A stretch of 64,000 bases of DNA from Allolobophora icterica (Eukaryota; Annelida; Clitellata; Crassiclitellata; Lumbricidae): positions 45,254,291 through 45,318,290 of the forward strand of contig OY744613.1 of the NCBI GenBank assembly GCA_963556255.1. Direction: 5' to 3'. A program made the position numbers and the translations under genes. Positions 51,850-63,738 of the stretch are shown piece after piece (within the stretch, counting starts at the first letter, position 1; each line of letters starts with the position of its first letter). Below the pieces are notes generated by a model. That model saw only the letters and a list, made by a program, of their open reading frames with translations, was not told the DNA's origin and searched no databases.

Positions 51850-52690
51850 AAGTTACATTTTGAATATTTGCATTAGTTTCCTTTGGGATTTATTTTATGG
51901 TTATATGCATTTAGAATCACTTTTGTCTATGCATTTCTGTTTTTGTATTTATGCATATGTGAATGTATGAATTCATGGACGAATAGAGGGGTTCTCAACA
52001 ATGGTAACGAATTTTCTGATGGATATATGCATACATTTATATATATGCACATAGATACAGACAATCATACATTCAGGACTTGCCTTTTGACGTGCATACA
52101 TGCATACTTACCCATAGTCATAAATATATGCAGGCATATATACATGCACATGTATGTTCATGTATGAATACATTGCAAGTTACATGCAGACATACACAGA
52201 AGCATATATTGAGATAACATACAAATTCTGTTGTTTTCAGATATATTAATATATGTATATATATATATCTCGTGTTCTCTCTGTTTATTCACCTTCTCAT
52301 TGAACAGCAGTGTGAGAATAGCCACTTCAGTTGTTCTGATTGTTTTAATTCTCATATAAGGTTAACTTTCCCATCTCTGTTATTTTGGGATTTGAAGTAG
52401 TCTTAAAGCACAATATTCCATCTCCGGACCAGTTCTTGGAAGTCTGCCAGTAGAATTAATTACACTATTTGGTTTGTTTAACTGTGTGATGAGAAGCAAT
52501 TGTATTGAAGTGAAAGATGATAAGACACTTAGGTACAGCTGAGATCACAAAGCAGTTATTTTCCAGTGTTTCTATAGGTGAAGTTCTTGAGCTAAGGTCA
52601 GATCACTCTGTACAGTTGTTTCACAATTTCACGCAGCATTTGGGTCTCCTATACAATTTGAATTCAGCATTTTGGAGGATCTACTAACTT
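51850..52690. repeat. ~840-bp AT-rich insertion in the left foldback arm
   Basis: The right arm runs directly from GTGAAGCTAT to TTTGGTAAGCTTTAC (56010 back to 55980), but the left arm has this extra block. It includes many ATATGCATACAT-type pieces and a (TA)n run near 52255. Unclassified. The ORF 51883-52167 is low-complexity and not believed. Confidence 0.6.
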
Positions 52691-52749
52691 TGGTAAGCTT
52701 TACTTCTACATTCATTCATGCATTACAAGTTTTGCAAAATATTAAAGAA

Positions 52750-53156
52750 ACTAGCTGGTTTACCAGGCGTTGGCCGGGGTTACAAGCCACCACCACCACC
52801 AGTTAATGTGAAGTGAAATCTCTACGGCTGCGCCATCTGGCGAATCTTTCTAAATGCGTGCCGGTGACAGAGAATTTTCGGTGAAACACAGAATCTTCTC
52901 GGGTGGCGCCATCTGGCGAATGGAAATAGGTCGACTCGAATTTTTAAGAAGTGGGGGTTTTTGAGAGGTTTTCGCCCATTTTCACCATGGAAGCGGTGAA
53001 AACGGGGTACGCGAAGCCTCACACTGGGTGTGTAATGCCCACCCCTAGACAGTAGTGAAGGTTTGGAGTGAAAAGGTCGAAAGGTGTAGACATGCATCCC
53101 GGTCAAAGATCGCTGTGACAGAGGGACAGACAGAGTCTTTGCTTTATTTATATAGA
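52750..53156 (+). mobile_element. LINE/SINE-type insertion in the left foldback arm
   Basis: Starts CTAGCTGGTTTACCAGGCGTTGG, contains two GCGCCATCTGGCGAAT copies, and ends GACAGAGGGACAGACAGAG then CTTTATTTATATAGATA. This start and end style is common for RTE-related short retroelements in invertebrates. It is absent from the right arm, where AAAGAAATTAACT continues without interruption (about 55930), so it inserted after the arms formed. Confidence 0.65.
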
Positions 53157-53159
53157 TAA

Positions 53160-55990
53160 CTATGAAATCAGTAAAGTACAGTAGTTGTCATATAATTCAT
53201 TAATATTTTATTTTGCTAGATTTTGAAGTCAGTTAAATGTGCATTTTGCAATATAACCATACTCAAAATCAATTCAATTTAGAAGTGTTTTTAAAATGTT
53301 ATTGTTTATAGACCTAAGCATATCCTTCCCAAAGTATATTTTCACACGAGATTTTAAATTCTTTATAGTATACATGCATAGCATGCACAGTTAACCGCAA
53401 ACATAGGCATTAAGTAATTAATTGTTTTCACTCTCCATCTTTGGTAATTGTTATGCATAACTGGGATATGTAATTGACCAATCTGAGTAGTCTCCATATT
53501 CTGGTTGAAAGTGATTTTCTCCAATGGCTTCATTGCAAGCAAGAGCCAAAGCAGCTTTTCTACATTACATTCAGCATGGTAATTTGCATCAGCAAATTCA
53601 ATGCTTGGACTCTGGAGGTGGACCACGGGTAAGTGTAATTACATTATGTATGTTAGTTGCATGGCTGAATGTTCTCTGAGAAGACTAGCCTCTCCTAAAC
53701 ACAGCATCTGCATGCTAGTTTTCCAAATGTCCCTTCTCTGAAAATCCTGTTGGTCTAGTAACCTGTTGGTCTAGTCACTCTCCGTTCTTCTTGCCTCTCA
53801 CTCTCCCTCTCCTGAATTTTAAAACCCACTGTTGCTCTCCATTAATTACATGTTATGAAAGCAATTGCTACAAATGTTAAAACAATACTGTGAAGACAAG
53901 ACCCCAGCCAGATCATGTACATCTAGGTTGTGTTATAAATTCACAGGTAAAATATTTGCAGCAAAAGTCCAAATTTTTTACTGGTCAAATATGATACAAA
54001 CAGTTCTAGGATTACAGAGCTTGGAGTTTGTGCACCTGAAGCTTTCATGCTACTCTTCAGGTGTCAAAAGGACAAACCTGAAGGGTCTAATGGTTGATTC
54101 AGGATTGTCCATTCCATTTCCTGTTGATTATGTTACAGGTGGCTTGCTTTCAAACTTTACAGCTTAAAGTTTGTTTGTTACTTAACTAAGCTGCAACACA
54201 GATGTAAATAAAATCATTGCACTCTATGATAAAAGTTACAACACAGTCTTTTCAATCAGTAATTATACTAATTAAAGAACTAACCTTTACATTAAATCAT
54301 AAATTGACTTACAGATGGTACAGTCCTCAGAAAAGCTTCACAATAGTGCAAGCCGTGGCAGTTCAATAATTTTGCAAAGACCCTGTGTCATGCTGTTGGT
54401 CGTGCTGCCTGTATGAATATGCCTATCAAATGCTACTGACAACATTTTTTTATAATAACCAAAAAATAACTAGGCCAATTTCATATTTGAGAACTTGTTA
54501 GACATTATGCCAAAAAGACTTAGATGTAGTGATGTGAAGTGATTTTTCACCAGTAAAACCCTGAATCAAGCATTAGACCCTTCAGGTTTGTCCTTTTCAC
54601 AAGAGTAGCATGTAAGCTTCAGGGGTACATATTCCAATCTCTGTAATCCTCTTTTTGGTGATTCAATAAACGAGTCAATCACCCATTTGCCAGATAGCAC
54701 CAAAGTCGACCAAATAAATGTACAAAATATTTGACCATTTCCATCACTTAAATCATGCTTTACCATTTCTTTAATGGCTAAACACACCTTTCGAAACATA
54801 ACCAAGACACTACACTGACAATTCATTTGTACCATTTCCCCCCCATATTTTACCTTTTAGACTGGTAAACAAGCTGGAACTTGGCTAAACACACCTTTTG
54901 GCAACATGAGCAACCAAGATATTCCATGATTTAAATCACGTTTTACCACATGTGTTTTTACCATTATTTTACCATTCCAACTGGTAAAAAATCCGGATTT
55001 TTACTGCAAAAACATTTTACCCATAAATTTACAACACTACTTAGATGTCCATGATCTGACTGGGGTCTTGTCTGGACAATATTGTGTTGACATTTGAAGC
55101 AATTGCTTTCATAACATGTAGCTAATGGAGAGCAACAGTGGGTTTTAAAATTCAGGAGAGGGAGAGTGAGAGGCAAGAGGAAGGGAGAGTGACTACACCA
55201 ACAGGTGACTAGACCAACAGGATTTTCAGAGAAGGGACATTTGGAAAACTAACATGCAGATGCTGTTTTTAGGAGAGGTTAGTCTTAGATAAAATTCAGC
55301 CATGCAACTAACATACAGATATGTAATTACACTTACCCGTGGTCCACCTCCATAGTCTAAGCATTGAATTTGCTGATGCACATTACCCTGCTGAATGTAA
55401 TGTAGAAAAGCTGCTTTGGTTCTTGCGTGCAATGAAGCCATTGGAGAAAATCACTTTCAACCAGAATATGGAGACTAGTCAGATCGGACTACATATCCCA
55501 GTTATGCATGAAAAAAATTACCAAAGATGGACTGTGAAAATAATTAATAATGCCTATGTTTGCAGTAAAATCATCATATTCGTTTTTATTATTGATCATA
55601 ATTATACTGGTTGACACACCGCAACCGTGTACGATAGAAGAGGTTGAACACTAGCCTGGAGAAAAGAATAATAAAAATGTAAGAAAAAAACCTATAAAAT
55701 GTGCATGCTATGCATACTGTAAAGAATTTAAATTCTCGTGTGAAAATATACTGTGGGAAGGATATGCTTGGGTCTATAAACTATACAACATTAAAAACAC
55801 TTCTAAATTGAATCGATTTTGAGTGTGTTATGTTGCAAAAGGCACATTTAACTCCACCTAAAAATCCAGCAAAATACAATATTAATAAAATATATGACAA
55901 TTACTGTACCGTACTGATTTTTTAGTTAATTTCTTTAATCTTGTGCAAAATTTGTAATGCATAAATGAATAAAAGACGTAAAGCTTACCA
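53160..55990. repeat. inner inverted repeat and central spacer of the foldback element
   Basis: Left arm blocks 53361-53640, 53700-53960 and 54008-54110 match, inverted, 55700-55340, 55250-55020 and 54655-54553. Identity is visibly lower than at the outer ends. The spacer (54111-54552) and 54660-54990 have no counterpart and no convincing protein. Confidence 0.75.
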
Positions 55991-56009
55991 AATATGATAG
56001 CTTCACCGA

Positions 56010-59000
56010 TGCAAAAAATTCCTCATATTTTGGCCCTTATATGACCCACTTACCCACATAATGAAATCAGCCACAGATCTCTTCTGTTTCCGTAGGTGGA
56101 TAACTCCGATAGGAATAGTGAACCAGAGAATGATTCATGATAAACAGAGAAAAGCTCTAAGTCGAACATGCTATGAGACACTTATAGTGAGAAAATGTGT
56201 GAAAATGGCTTTTCCCCGTGTTTAGGCCTAAATCTGACCCACTTTCCCACATGGTAAAATCAGTTTGAAATTATTTTCTGGTTTCCTAGGTGGATAACTC
56301 TTGACAGGATTAGGGAAACTCATAGAAGCACATGTTATGAGACACTTACAGTGAGGAAATGTGCAAAAATGGCTTTTCCCCGTGTTTAGGGCTAAATATG
56401 ACCCACTTACCCACATGGTAAAATCAGTTTGAAATTATTTTCTGGTTCCCTAGGTGGATAACTCATGATAGGAAGAGAAAATTTCTAAGTCGAACATGCT
56501 ATGAGACAATTATAGCTAGAAAGTGTGTGAAATTGGCTTTTCCCCGTGTTTAGGCCTAAATATGACCCACTTACCCACATGGTAAAATCAGTTTGAAATT
56601 ATTTTCTGGTTCCCAAGGTGGATAACTCTTGATAGGAAGAGAAATATTCTAAGTCGAACATGTTAGGAGACACTTATAGTGAGAAAATGTGTGAAAATGG
56701 CTTTTCCCCGTGTTTAAGCCTAAATTTGACCCACTTACCCACATAATGAAATCAGTTTGAGATCATTTTCTGGTTCCCTAGGTGGATAACTCATGATAGG
56801 AATAGTGAAAGTCATAGAATCACATGTTATGAGACACTTACAGTGAGGAAATGTGTGAAAATGGCTTTTCCCCGTGTTTAGGCTTAAATATGACCCACTT
56901 ACCCACATGGTAAAATCAGTTTGAAATTATTTTCTGGTTCCCTAGGTGGATAACTCATGATAGGAAGAGAAAATTTCTAAGTCGAACATGCTATGAGAGA
57001 ATTATAGCGAGAAAGTGTGTGAAATTGGCTTTTCCCCGTGTTTAGGCCTAAATATGACCCACTTACCCACATAATGAAATCAGTTTGAGATCATTTTCTG
57101 GTTCCCTAGGTGGATAACTCATGATAGGAATAGTGAAGTCATAGAAGCACATGTTATGAGACACGTACAGTGAGGAAATGTGTGAAAATGGCTTTTCCCC
57201 GTGTTTAGGCCTAAATATGACCCACTTACCCACATGGTAAAATCAGTTTGAAATTATTTTCTGGTTCCCTAGGTGGATAACTCTTGATAGGAAGAGAAAT
57301 ATTCTAAGTCGAACATGTTAGGAGACACTTATAGTGAGAAAATGTGTGAAATTGGCTTTTCCCCGTGTTTAGGCCTAAATATGACCCACTTACCCACATG
57401 GTAAAATCAGTTTGAGATTATTTTCTGGTTCCCTAGGTGGATAACTCATGACAGGATTAGGGAAACTCATAGAAGCACATGTTATGAGACTCTTACAGTG
57501 AGAAAATGTGTGAAAATGGCTTTTCCCCGTGTTTAAGCCTAAATATGACCCACTTACCCACATGGTAAAATTACTTTGAAATTATTTTCTGGTTCCTTAG
57601 GTGGATAACTCATGATAGGAAGAGAAAAGTTCTAAGTCGAATATGCTATGAGACACTTATAGTGAGGAAATGTGTGAAAATGGCTTTTCCCCGTGTTTAG
57701 GCCTAAATATAACCCACTTACCCACATGGTAAAATCAGTTTGAAATTATTTTCTTGTGTCCTAGGTGGATAACTCATGATAGGAAGAGAAATATTCTAAG
57801 TCGAACATGTTAGGAGACACTTATTGTGAGAAAATATGTGAAATTGGCTTTTCCCCGTGTTTTGGCCTAAATCTGACCCACTTACCCACATGGTAAAATC
57901 AGTTTGAGATTATTTTCTGGTTCCCTAGGTGGATAGCTCATGACTGGATTAGGGAAACTCATAGAAGCACATGTTATGAGACACTTACAGTGAGAAAATG
58001 TGTGAAAATGGCTTTTCCCCGTGTTTAAGCCGTGCTTTACCCACATGGGAAAATTACTTTGAAATTATTTTCTGGTTCCTTAGGTGCATAACTCATGATA
58101 GGAAGAGAAAAGTTCTAAGTCGAACATGCTATGAGACACTTATAGTGAGAAAATGTGTGAAAATGGCTTTTCCCCGTGTTTAAGCCTAAATCTGACCCAC
58201 TTACCCACATGGTAAAATCAGTTTGAAATTATTTTCTTGTGTCCTAGGTGGATAACTCATGATAGGAATAGTGAAAGTCATAGAAGCACATGTTATGAGA
58301 CACTTACAGTGAGGAAATGTGCGAAAATGGCTTTTCCCCGTGTTTAGGGCTAAATATGATCCACTTACCCACATGGTGAAATCAGTTTGAAATTATTTTC
58401 TGGTTCCCTACGTGGATAACTCATGATAGGAAGAGAAAAATTCTAAGTCGAACATGTTAGGAGACACTTATAGTGAGAAAATATGTTAAATTGGCTTTTC
58501 CCCGTGTTTAGGCCTAAATATGACCCACTTACCCACATGGTAAAATCAGTTTGAGATTATTTTCTGGTTCCCTAGGTGGATAACTCATGACAGGATTAGG
58601 GAAACTCATAGAAGCACATGTTATGAGACACTTACAGTGAGAAAATGTGTGAAAATGGCTTTTCCCCGTGTTTAAGCCTAAATATGACCCACTTACCCAC
58701 ATGGTAAAATCAGTTTGAAATTATTTTCTGGTTCCCTAGGTGGATAACTCGTGATAGGAAGACAAAATTTCTAAGTCGAACATGCTATGAGACAATTATA
58801 GCGAGAAAGTGTGTGAAAATGGCTTTCCCCGTGTTTAGGGCTAAATCTGACCCACTTACCCACATGGTAAAATCAGTTTGAAATTATTTTCTGGTTTCCT
58901 AGGTGGATAACTCATGATAGGAATAGTGAAAGTCATAGGAGCACATATTATGAGACACTTACAGTGAGAAAATATGTGAAAATGGTTTTTCCCCGTGTTT

Positions 59001-59190
59001 AGGGCTAAATCTGACCCACTTACCCACATGGTAAAACCAGTTTGAAATTATTTTCTGGTTTCCTAGGTGGATAACTCATGATAGGAATAGTGAAACTCAT
59101 GGAAGCACATGTCATGAGACACTTACAGTAAGAAAATGTGTGAAAATGGCTTTTCCCCGTGTTTAGGCCTAAATTTGACCCACTTTCCCA
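56010..59190 (-). repeat. satellite array 2, inverted, about 19-20 monomers
   Basis: Same ~163-bp monomer family as array 1 in opposite orientation, about half its length. Contains the block at 57998-58183 that matches the HOR landmark of array 1. Confidence 0.95.
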
Positions 59191-59382
59191 CATGCAGTAA
59201 TCAGTTTGCGATTATTTCTGATTGCCTACAGTGGATAACTGTTGATTGGTGGTGGGTTTGATATAATATTTTATGTAGAAATGCGAATTTTTTGAAGATG
59301 TTTAAACTTGTATTTGACCTGCGGCTTTCCATACCGAATATCCAATATCCGAATGTGAATATCAAACCAACTTGACGGAGGT

Positions 59383-59391
59383 CTATGTTTT
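59383..59391. repeat. right 9-bp target-site duplication CTATGTTTT
   Basis: Identical to 44877-44885. Confidence 0.85.
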
Positions 59392-60597
59392 GTATGCGCT
59401 ACGCCATTGAACGTTTGAAGTCAGTGGTTTGCAACTGGGTCTGTTGGGCTGTGACTATAATAATTATTATTGCTTATGGATATAATTCTACTTGTTGAAG
59501 TGATATTTTATATAAAAATGCTAGGGCTGGTCTAGGGCGGTGTGCTTGTACTCTGTTTAAACGCATAATGCTAGACAATTGGGGATGTTTTTGTCCTGTT
59601 TTATGCTATAATTAATAATGGACAGTTCACTCACTCATGTAATGATTGATTGTAATTTGGGGACCCTATTAGCGGAACGGTTCCTTCCGTTTGGTACTCC
59701 CATTGTCACTGTATGTAACATATACTTGTTATTTTCATATCTATAGGCTTACGGTGAACAATAAAAGCATCGCTTGAACTCTCTTACTGACCACAGCCTT
59801 AGTTCTGGTCTCTACAGTGCTGCTATAAGGGAACAGTGTGTTTCAGTCATTTGATATTCCATATAGTTGCAACCTTTCAGTTGTGTCTTGTTTTATCAAA
59901 AGCAAATACTATTTTCTATATATCTTCAGAGAAACAGTATTTCTATTTAAAAATAGGAAATTTGCAGTATTGTAGACACCATCAAGTCCAATATAAAACC
60001 CTAATTTTTAAAATATATTCATTTATTCCACAACTACGTTGTCATTTGAAGTATTGTCATCACTATCACATAAACTGTGGCAAAAAATATCCAAAATCGA
60101 TTGTTTTCTTAATATTATAAATATATATTTTTTTACCTGAGATAATACTCATCCCTCACGCTATCAAAGCTATGTCTGGAAACAAAGGAGTTGACGAATG
60201 GAATGACATTAATAAATATTATTGTTTAAGTTAAATAAAATTGTTAATATTCTTCTAACAGCATCCGCCTTCATTAACAGATGCAGAAAAGAAATTAACA
60301 AAGTTCTTCTAGAAAAATGACTAGGAAACTGACAGCAAAAAAGCAATTAACTCCATCGTTACAGTAAATCATCTTGGAAAATTACGATAAGAATTTGTAT
60401 GTATGCAAAAGCATAAGAGTTAATGTTAAATACTTCAATCTATAAGACACATTTGATAAGAGGAAAAAGGTAAAAGTATATCGCATGATTCGCATCAGGA
60501 ACGTAGAGGAAACATACTGCCAATGCTGAGCTCACAAAGAACGAGTCACAATCTCTTTTGTATTCATTTGTTAGTCCTGATTGTTAAACCTTGATGT
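59392..60597. other. 5' flank of the inverted zinc-finger unit
   Basis: No gene seen. Similarity to 41590-41930 in inverted orientation begins near 59860 and supports a third, inverted copy of the duplicated unit. Confidence 0.5.
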
Positions 60598-60599
60598 TC

Positions 60600-60934
60600 A
60601 TTCATGGCACACACTGGAGAAACCATACAGTTGCAAAGTTTGTTGCAAAGATTTGTACACCTTTGATCTTTCAATGACCATCAACTGCACCATGGTGGAG
60701 ATAAACCATACAAGTGTGAATTGTGTGGAAAAGGATTCGCTGTAAATAATCAAAGTCTCAAATACCACATGAGGATCCACACTTGTCGAAAAACAATACA
60801 ACTATCAACTATGCGAGAAATGTTTTACAGACAGTTGTCATTTGAGTACACTTGAAAAACAACACTGAAGACAAGTCTACAAGTGTGAAATGTGTGGATA
60901 AAGATTCTTTGTAAATTATCAGCTTAAATATGAC
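60600..60934 (+). pseudogene. disabled upstream fingers of the 60935 gene
   Basis: Three to four decayed C2H2 fingers in shifting frames ([13 protein letters not shown]..., [13 protein letters not shown]..., KCEMCG followed by a stop TAA near 60898). Their linkers ([11 protein letters not shown]) show they were once continuous with the downstream array. The present gene starts after the nonsense codon. Confidence 0.75.
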
Positions 60935-62146
60935 ATGAAGATCCACACTCATGAAAAACTATACAAGTGTGAATTGTGTGGAAAAGGTTTCCGTTTCTTA
61001 AAAAATGAACGTAACCACTATACGAGATTCCACACTGGAGAAAATACATACAAATGTGAATTTTGTGAGAAAACCTTTTTCTGGAGCTGTCATTTGAATA
61101 AGCATATGATTATTCACAGAGCAGAGAAAATATTCAAGTGTGAATTGTGTGAGAAAGCTTTTGCACGTTGTAAGAATCTGACAACGCATTTAAGAACACA
61201 TTCAAGAGAAAAACCATACAAATGTCACCTATGCGACAAATCATTTGGATACAGTAGATCTTTGAAAGAACATGCAACAAGCCACACTGGAGAAAAACCA
61301 TATAAGTGTGAATTGTGTGGAAAAGGATTTCTTTTGAATTCTTCTCTTAAATACCACATGAGAATCCACACTAGTGAAAAAACATTCAATTGTCAATTAT
61401 GTCAGAAAACGTTTTTATGGAGCTGTTATTTGAATAATCATATGATTATCCATACAGGAGAGAAACCGTTCAAGTGTGAATTATGTCATAAAGCTTTTAG
61501 GAAAAGTGTTGCTCTGAAGGTGCATTCAAGAACACATTCAGGACAAAAACCGTACAAATGTCACCTGTGCCATAAATCATTTACAAGCGGTAGTTATTTG
61601 AAAATACACGAGAGAAACCATACTGGAAGGAAACTACACAAATGTGAACTATGCGAAAAATTATTTATATGTGAGAGTAGTTTGATTAACCACAGTTTGC
61701 GAGTCCACACGGAAGAGAAACCATATAAATGTGATTTATGTTCCAATGCCTATGCACATCACAAGGATCTAAGCAGACATTTATTAACCCACAATGGAGA
61801 TACTGTGTGCAATGAGAAGATATGTGACAACGGGTTTCAAGATTCATATACTGATGTTCTGGATGAATATGTGAGAAGTCACACGAAGGAGAGGACATGC
61901 ACAAGTGAATCATGCCATACAGAAACTGGGATTGTAGATGATCTGTGTAGCCATGAATCAGTTCGCACAGAGGAAAAGCAAGATGTAGGAAATGGAAAAC
62001 TGTTTGTTTCCAATAATAGGTCTTTTCTAGTGAAACGATACGGATGTGGGTTTTGTGGTGAAACATTTGAAATAGAAACAGAATTTATAGAGCACTGTTA
62101 TGAAGTTTGTTTCTTTCCAGTGGAAGGTGACTGCAGCGCTATTTGA
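60935..62146 (+). CDS. C2H2 zinc-finger protein, 10 fingers
   Basis: 403 residues. Ten C2H2 fingers, all with cysteine and histidine ligands; the first has a stretched H spacing (HYTRFH). Then the subfamily tail SHTKERTCTSESC, YGCGFCGETFEIE ... EHCYEVC and FFPVEGDCSAI. It is the inverted paralogue of the gene at 39927. Unlike that copy, its finger equivalents at positions 1 and 8 are not degenerate. The ATG at 60935 lies in the linker-like segment after a nonsense-disrupted finger, so the current protein is N-terminally shortened relative to its ancestor; whether it is expressed is unknown. An AATAAA-like signal lies at about 62195. Confidence 0.86.
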   Translation: MKIHTHEKLYKCELCGKGFRFLKNERNHYTRFHTGENTYKCEFCEKTFFWSCHLNKHMIIHRAEKIFKCELCEKAFARCKNLTTHLRTHSREKPYKCHLCDKSFGYSRSLKEHATSHTGEKPYKCELCGKGFLLNSSLKYHMRIHTSEKTFNCQLCQKTFLWSCYLNNHMIIHTGEKPFKCELCHKAFRKSVALKVHSRTHSGQKPYKCHLCHKSFTSGSYLKIHERNHTGRKLHKCELCEKLFICESSLINHSLRVHTEEKPYKCDLCSNAYAHHKDLSRHLLTHNGDTVCNEKICDNGFQDSYTDVLDEYVRSHTKERTCTSESCHTETGIVDDLCSHESVRTEEKQDVGNGKLFVSNNRSFLVKRYGCGFCGETFEIETEFIEHCYEVCFFPVEGDCSAI

Positions 62147-62774
62147 AGATGAGAAACAACATGCTTTATTTCATGAATGAAAGATATTTTCAAAATAAAA
62201 CAACTGTTATGAAACGTACCATCTATAGCAGAATTTTCACCATTACCTGTATTTGCTGGAGTTTTCTGTTAAACTATATATCTTCTGTATCATTTGCTGA
62301 TTAGGAAACTTAAAATTATGAAATATGTTACAAGTGTTGAAGAGTACATTTATTTTAAAGAGAGTAATCCGGATGGATATATTGAAAAGTATATATTAAC
62401 AAAATGGTTTGCGTAGGAATCCTGTCATTTTGGTTATCTTGCATGAGAGATTTTTTTGTACCTTCATTGATCATTTACTTTAATAAAGCATCAGTTTTGA
62501 AGTGGTACGATTGCTAATTGCACAGAGAGGGAATTTTCGGGGCAATGTGATCTACTCAGAATCGGGGGAATATGTCTGGGAGAGAAATGTCTAGGGGATT
62601 ATGTATGGGGGAAAAGTCCTGCATTCATCACAGATTACGCGTCTTCTGAATCATTTTAAACCCTTGTTGAGATTTCAGCATGGACTTTTCTTATTCTTTA
62701 CCTTATTTGTCTTGCAGTGTCTGCTGCCTATTCGGGGTCACACAGGCCAAAAATACATCCGTACAGTTGAACAC
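62147..62774. other. 3' flank, nothing recognised
   Basis: AT-rich with a short GGGGGAA-rich patch near 62560-62615. No convincing ORF. Confidence 0.5.
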
Positions 62775-62998
62775 CTGTGAAAAGGCCCGAAATTGCGAAA
62801 CACTTCAAACGAGTACTAAAGTTCAAATAAAGGTTTCACCAGGTGGCGCTATTGTGAAATACCATGGACATTTATTTAGGATTATAATAAGTCAACTTCC
62901 GTTACAATATTCCAATCCCTTCTCCAGATATTACAACGAAAACACTGGGGTCCGGTCGAACCCCTCCTTGGGCAAAAAATACCTTGGGCACTCGAGGG
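62775..62998 (-). mobile_element. truncated piggyBac-like end
   Basis: On the minus strand it starts at TTAA (62999-63002) with CCCTCGAGTGCCCAAGG, then GACCGGACCCCAG and CACAATAGCGCCACCTGGTG, matching the left ~230 bp of the element at 21401. The other end is missing. Confidence 0.8.
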
Positions 62999-63070
62999 TT
63001 AAGTCGTTCCTCATTATCCAGTAAGGAACGCCTTCCCTGCTGTCCTGAAGAGTTTCGCTGTGTTCCAACC

Positions 63071-63340
63071 GGTTCTAGGACTTTTCGCCCCCGGAAGATT
63101 CGCCCCCGACATTTCGCCCCCCGGAAGTTTCGCCCCCGTCGATCCAGCTTCTAGTCTTAGTTACATTTTCATCATAGATCCCGCTTCTAGTCTTCTAGTT
63201 ACATTTTCATCGCTAATCCAGCTTCTAGTCTTAGTTACATTTTCATCATAGATCCTGGAGGCGAAACTTCCGTGGGGGCGAATCTTCCTGGGGGCGAAAT
63301 GTCGGGGGCGAATCTTCCGGGGGCGAAATTTCCGTATCCC
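63071..63340. mobile_element. small GC-rich MITE with CGCCCCCGGAAG-type inverted arms
   Basis: Left arm (63081-63150) and right arm (63255-63335) are inverted copies built from TTTCGCCCCCGGAAGATTCG-like units. The core is a ~37-bp minisatellite CTTCTAGTCTTAGTTACATTTTCATC. It is flanked by the 9-bp repeat GTTCCAACC (63062-63070 and 63341-63349). Confidence 0.62.
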
Positions 63341-63356
63341 GTTCCAACCAACCGAC

Positions 63357-63360
63357 ATCG

Positions 63361-63394
<34 letters not shown>

Positions 63395-63432
63395 GTCATC
63401 ATCATCATCATCATCATCGTCATCGTCACTGT
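63357..63432. repeat. (CAT)n microsatellite
   Basis: About 24 CAT/CGT triplets with minor interruptions. Translated ORFs here are artefacts. Confidence 0.92.
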
Positions 63433-63738
63433 CATCGACTGTATTAGGATCATCAGACACTGGTGACTATCATTGTTTAAATAAATAAGAAAGTAAGATA
63501 TCATATGTATAAAGGCACATTATATCATCATCATCACCATTGATTGTACTGCTGCCTTTAATTTTTTAAGCACTGTATGCTACTTTGGAAACATTTTTAC
63601 TATTTTACAACTGAAGAGAAAGAGTGAACACATCTTCCATAAACCTGTAGTTTAGTATTTCACATAAGAATATGAAACAAATTTGCTCTATTATCGTTTA
63701 TAAGCAACACGTATTGAATTTGCAACTTAAAATAAGAT

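Larger units (their letters stand above)
44886..59382. mobile_element. 14.5-kb foldback-type transposon with satellite-filled inverted arms
   Basis: Outer ends starting ACCTCCGTCAAGTTGG are perfect inverted repeats for about 200 bp (44886-45080 versus 59190-59382). They are flanked by the 9-bp direct repeat CTATGTTTT (44877-44885 and 59383-59391). Inside each end lies an array of ~163-bp satellite monomers in opposite orientation. Inside those, a diverged inverted repeat spans 53160-54110 versus 54552-55990 around a ~440-bp centre. 9-bp duplications and repeat-built arms recall Foldback and Mutator-like elements. No transposase was found, so it is probably non-autonomous. Class assignment is inference. 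Confidence 0.82.

Noticed and set aside
51883..52167. 94-codon ORF in the left foldback arm
   Set aside because: Low-complexity sequence of repeated ATATGCATACAT type, absent from the other arm.
53865..54167. 100-codon ORF near the foldback centre as a transposase fragment
   Set aside because: No catalytic motif or family similarity is visible, and the inverted counterpart is not open.
46084..58183. Five identical 61-codon ORFs in the satellite arrays
   Set aside because: They recur only because the satellite has a higher-order period; each is a chance open frame in a monomer pair.
63161..63466. Acidic D-rich and histidine-rich ORFs
   Set aside because: They are translations of the (CAT)n microsatellite and GC-rich MITE arms.
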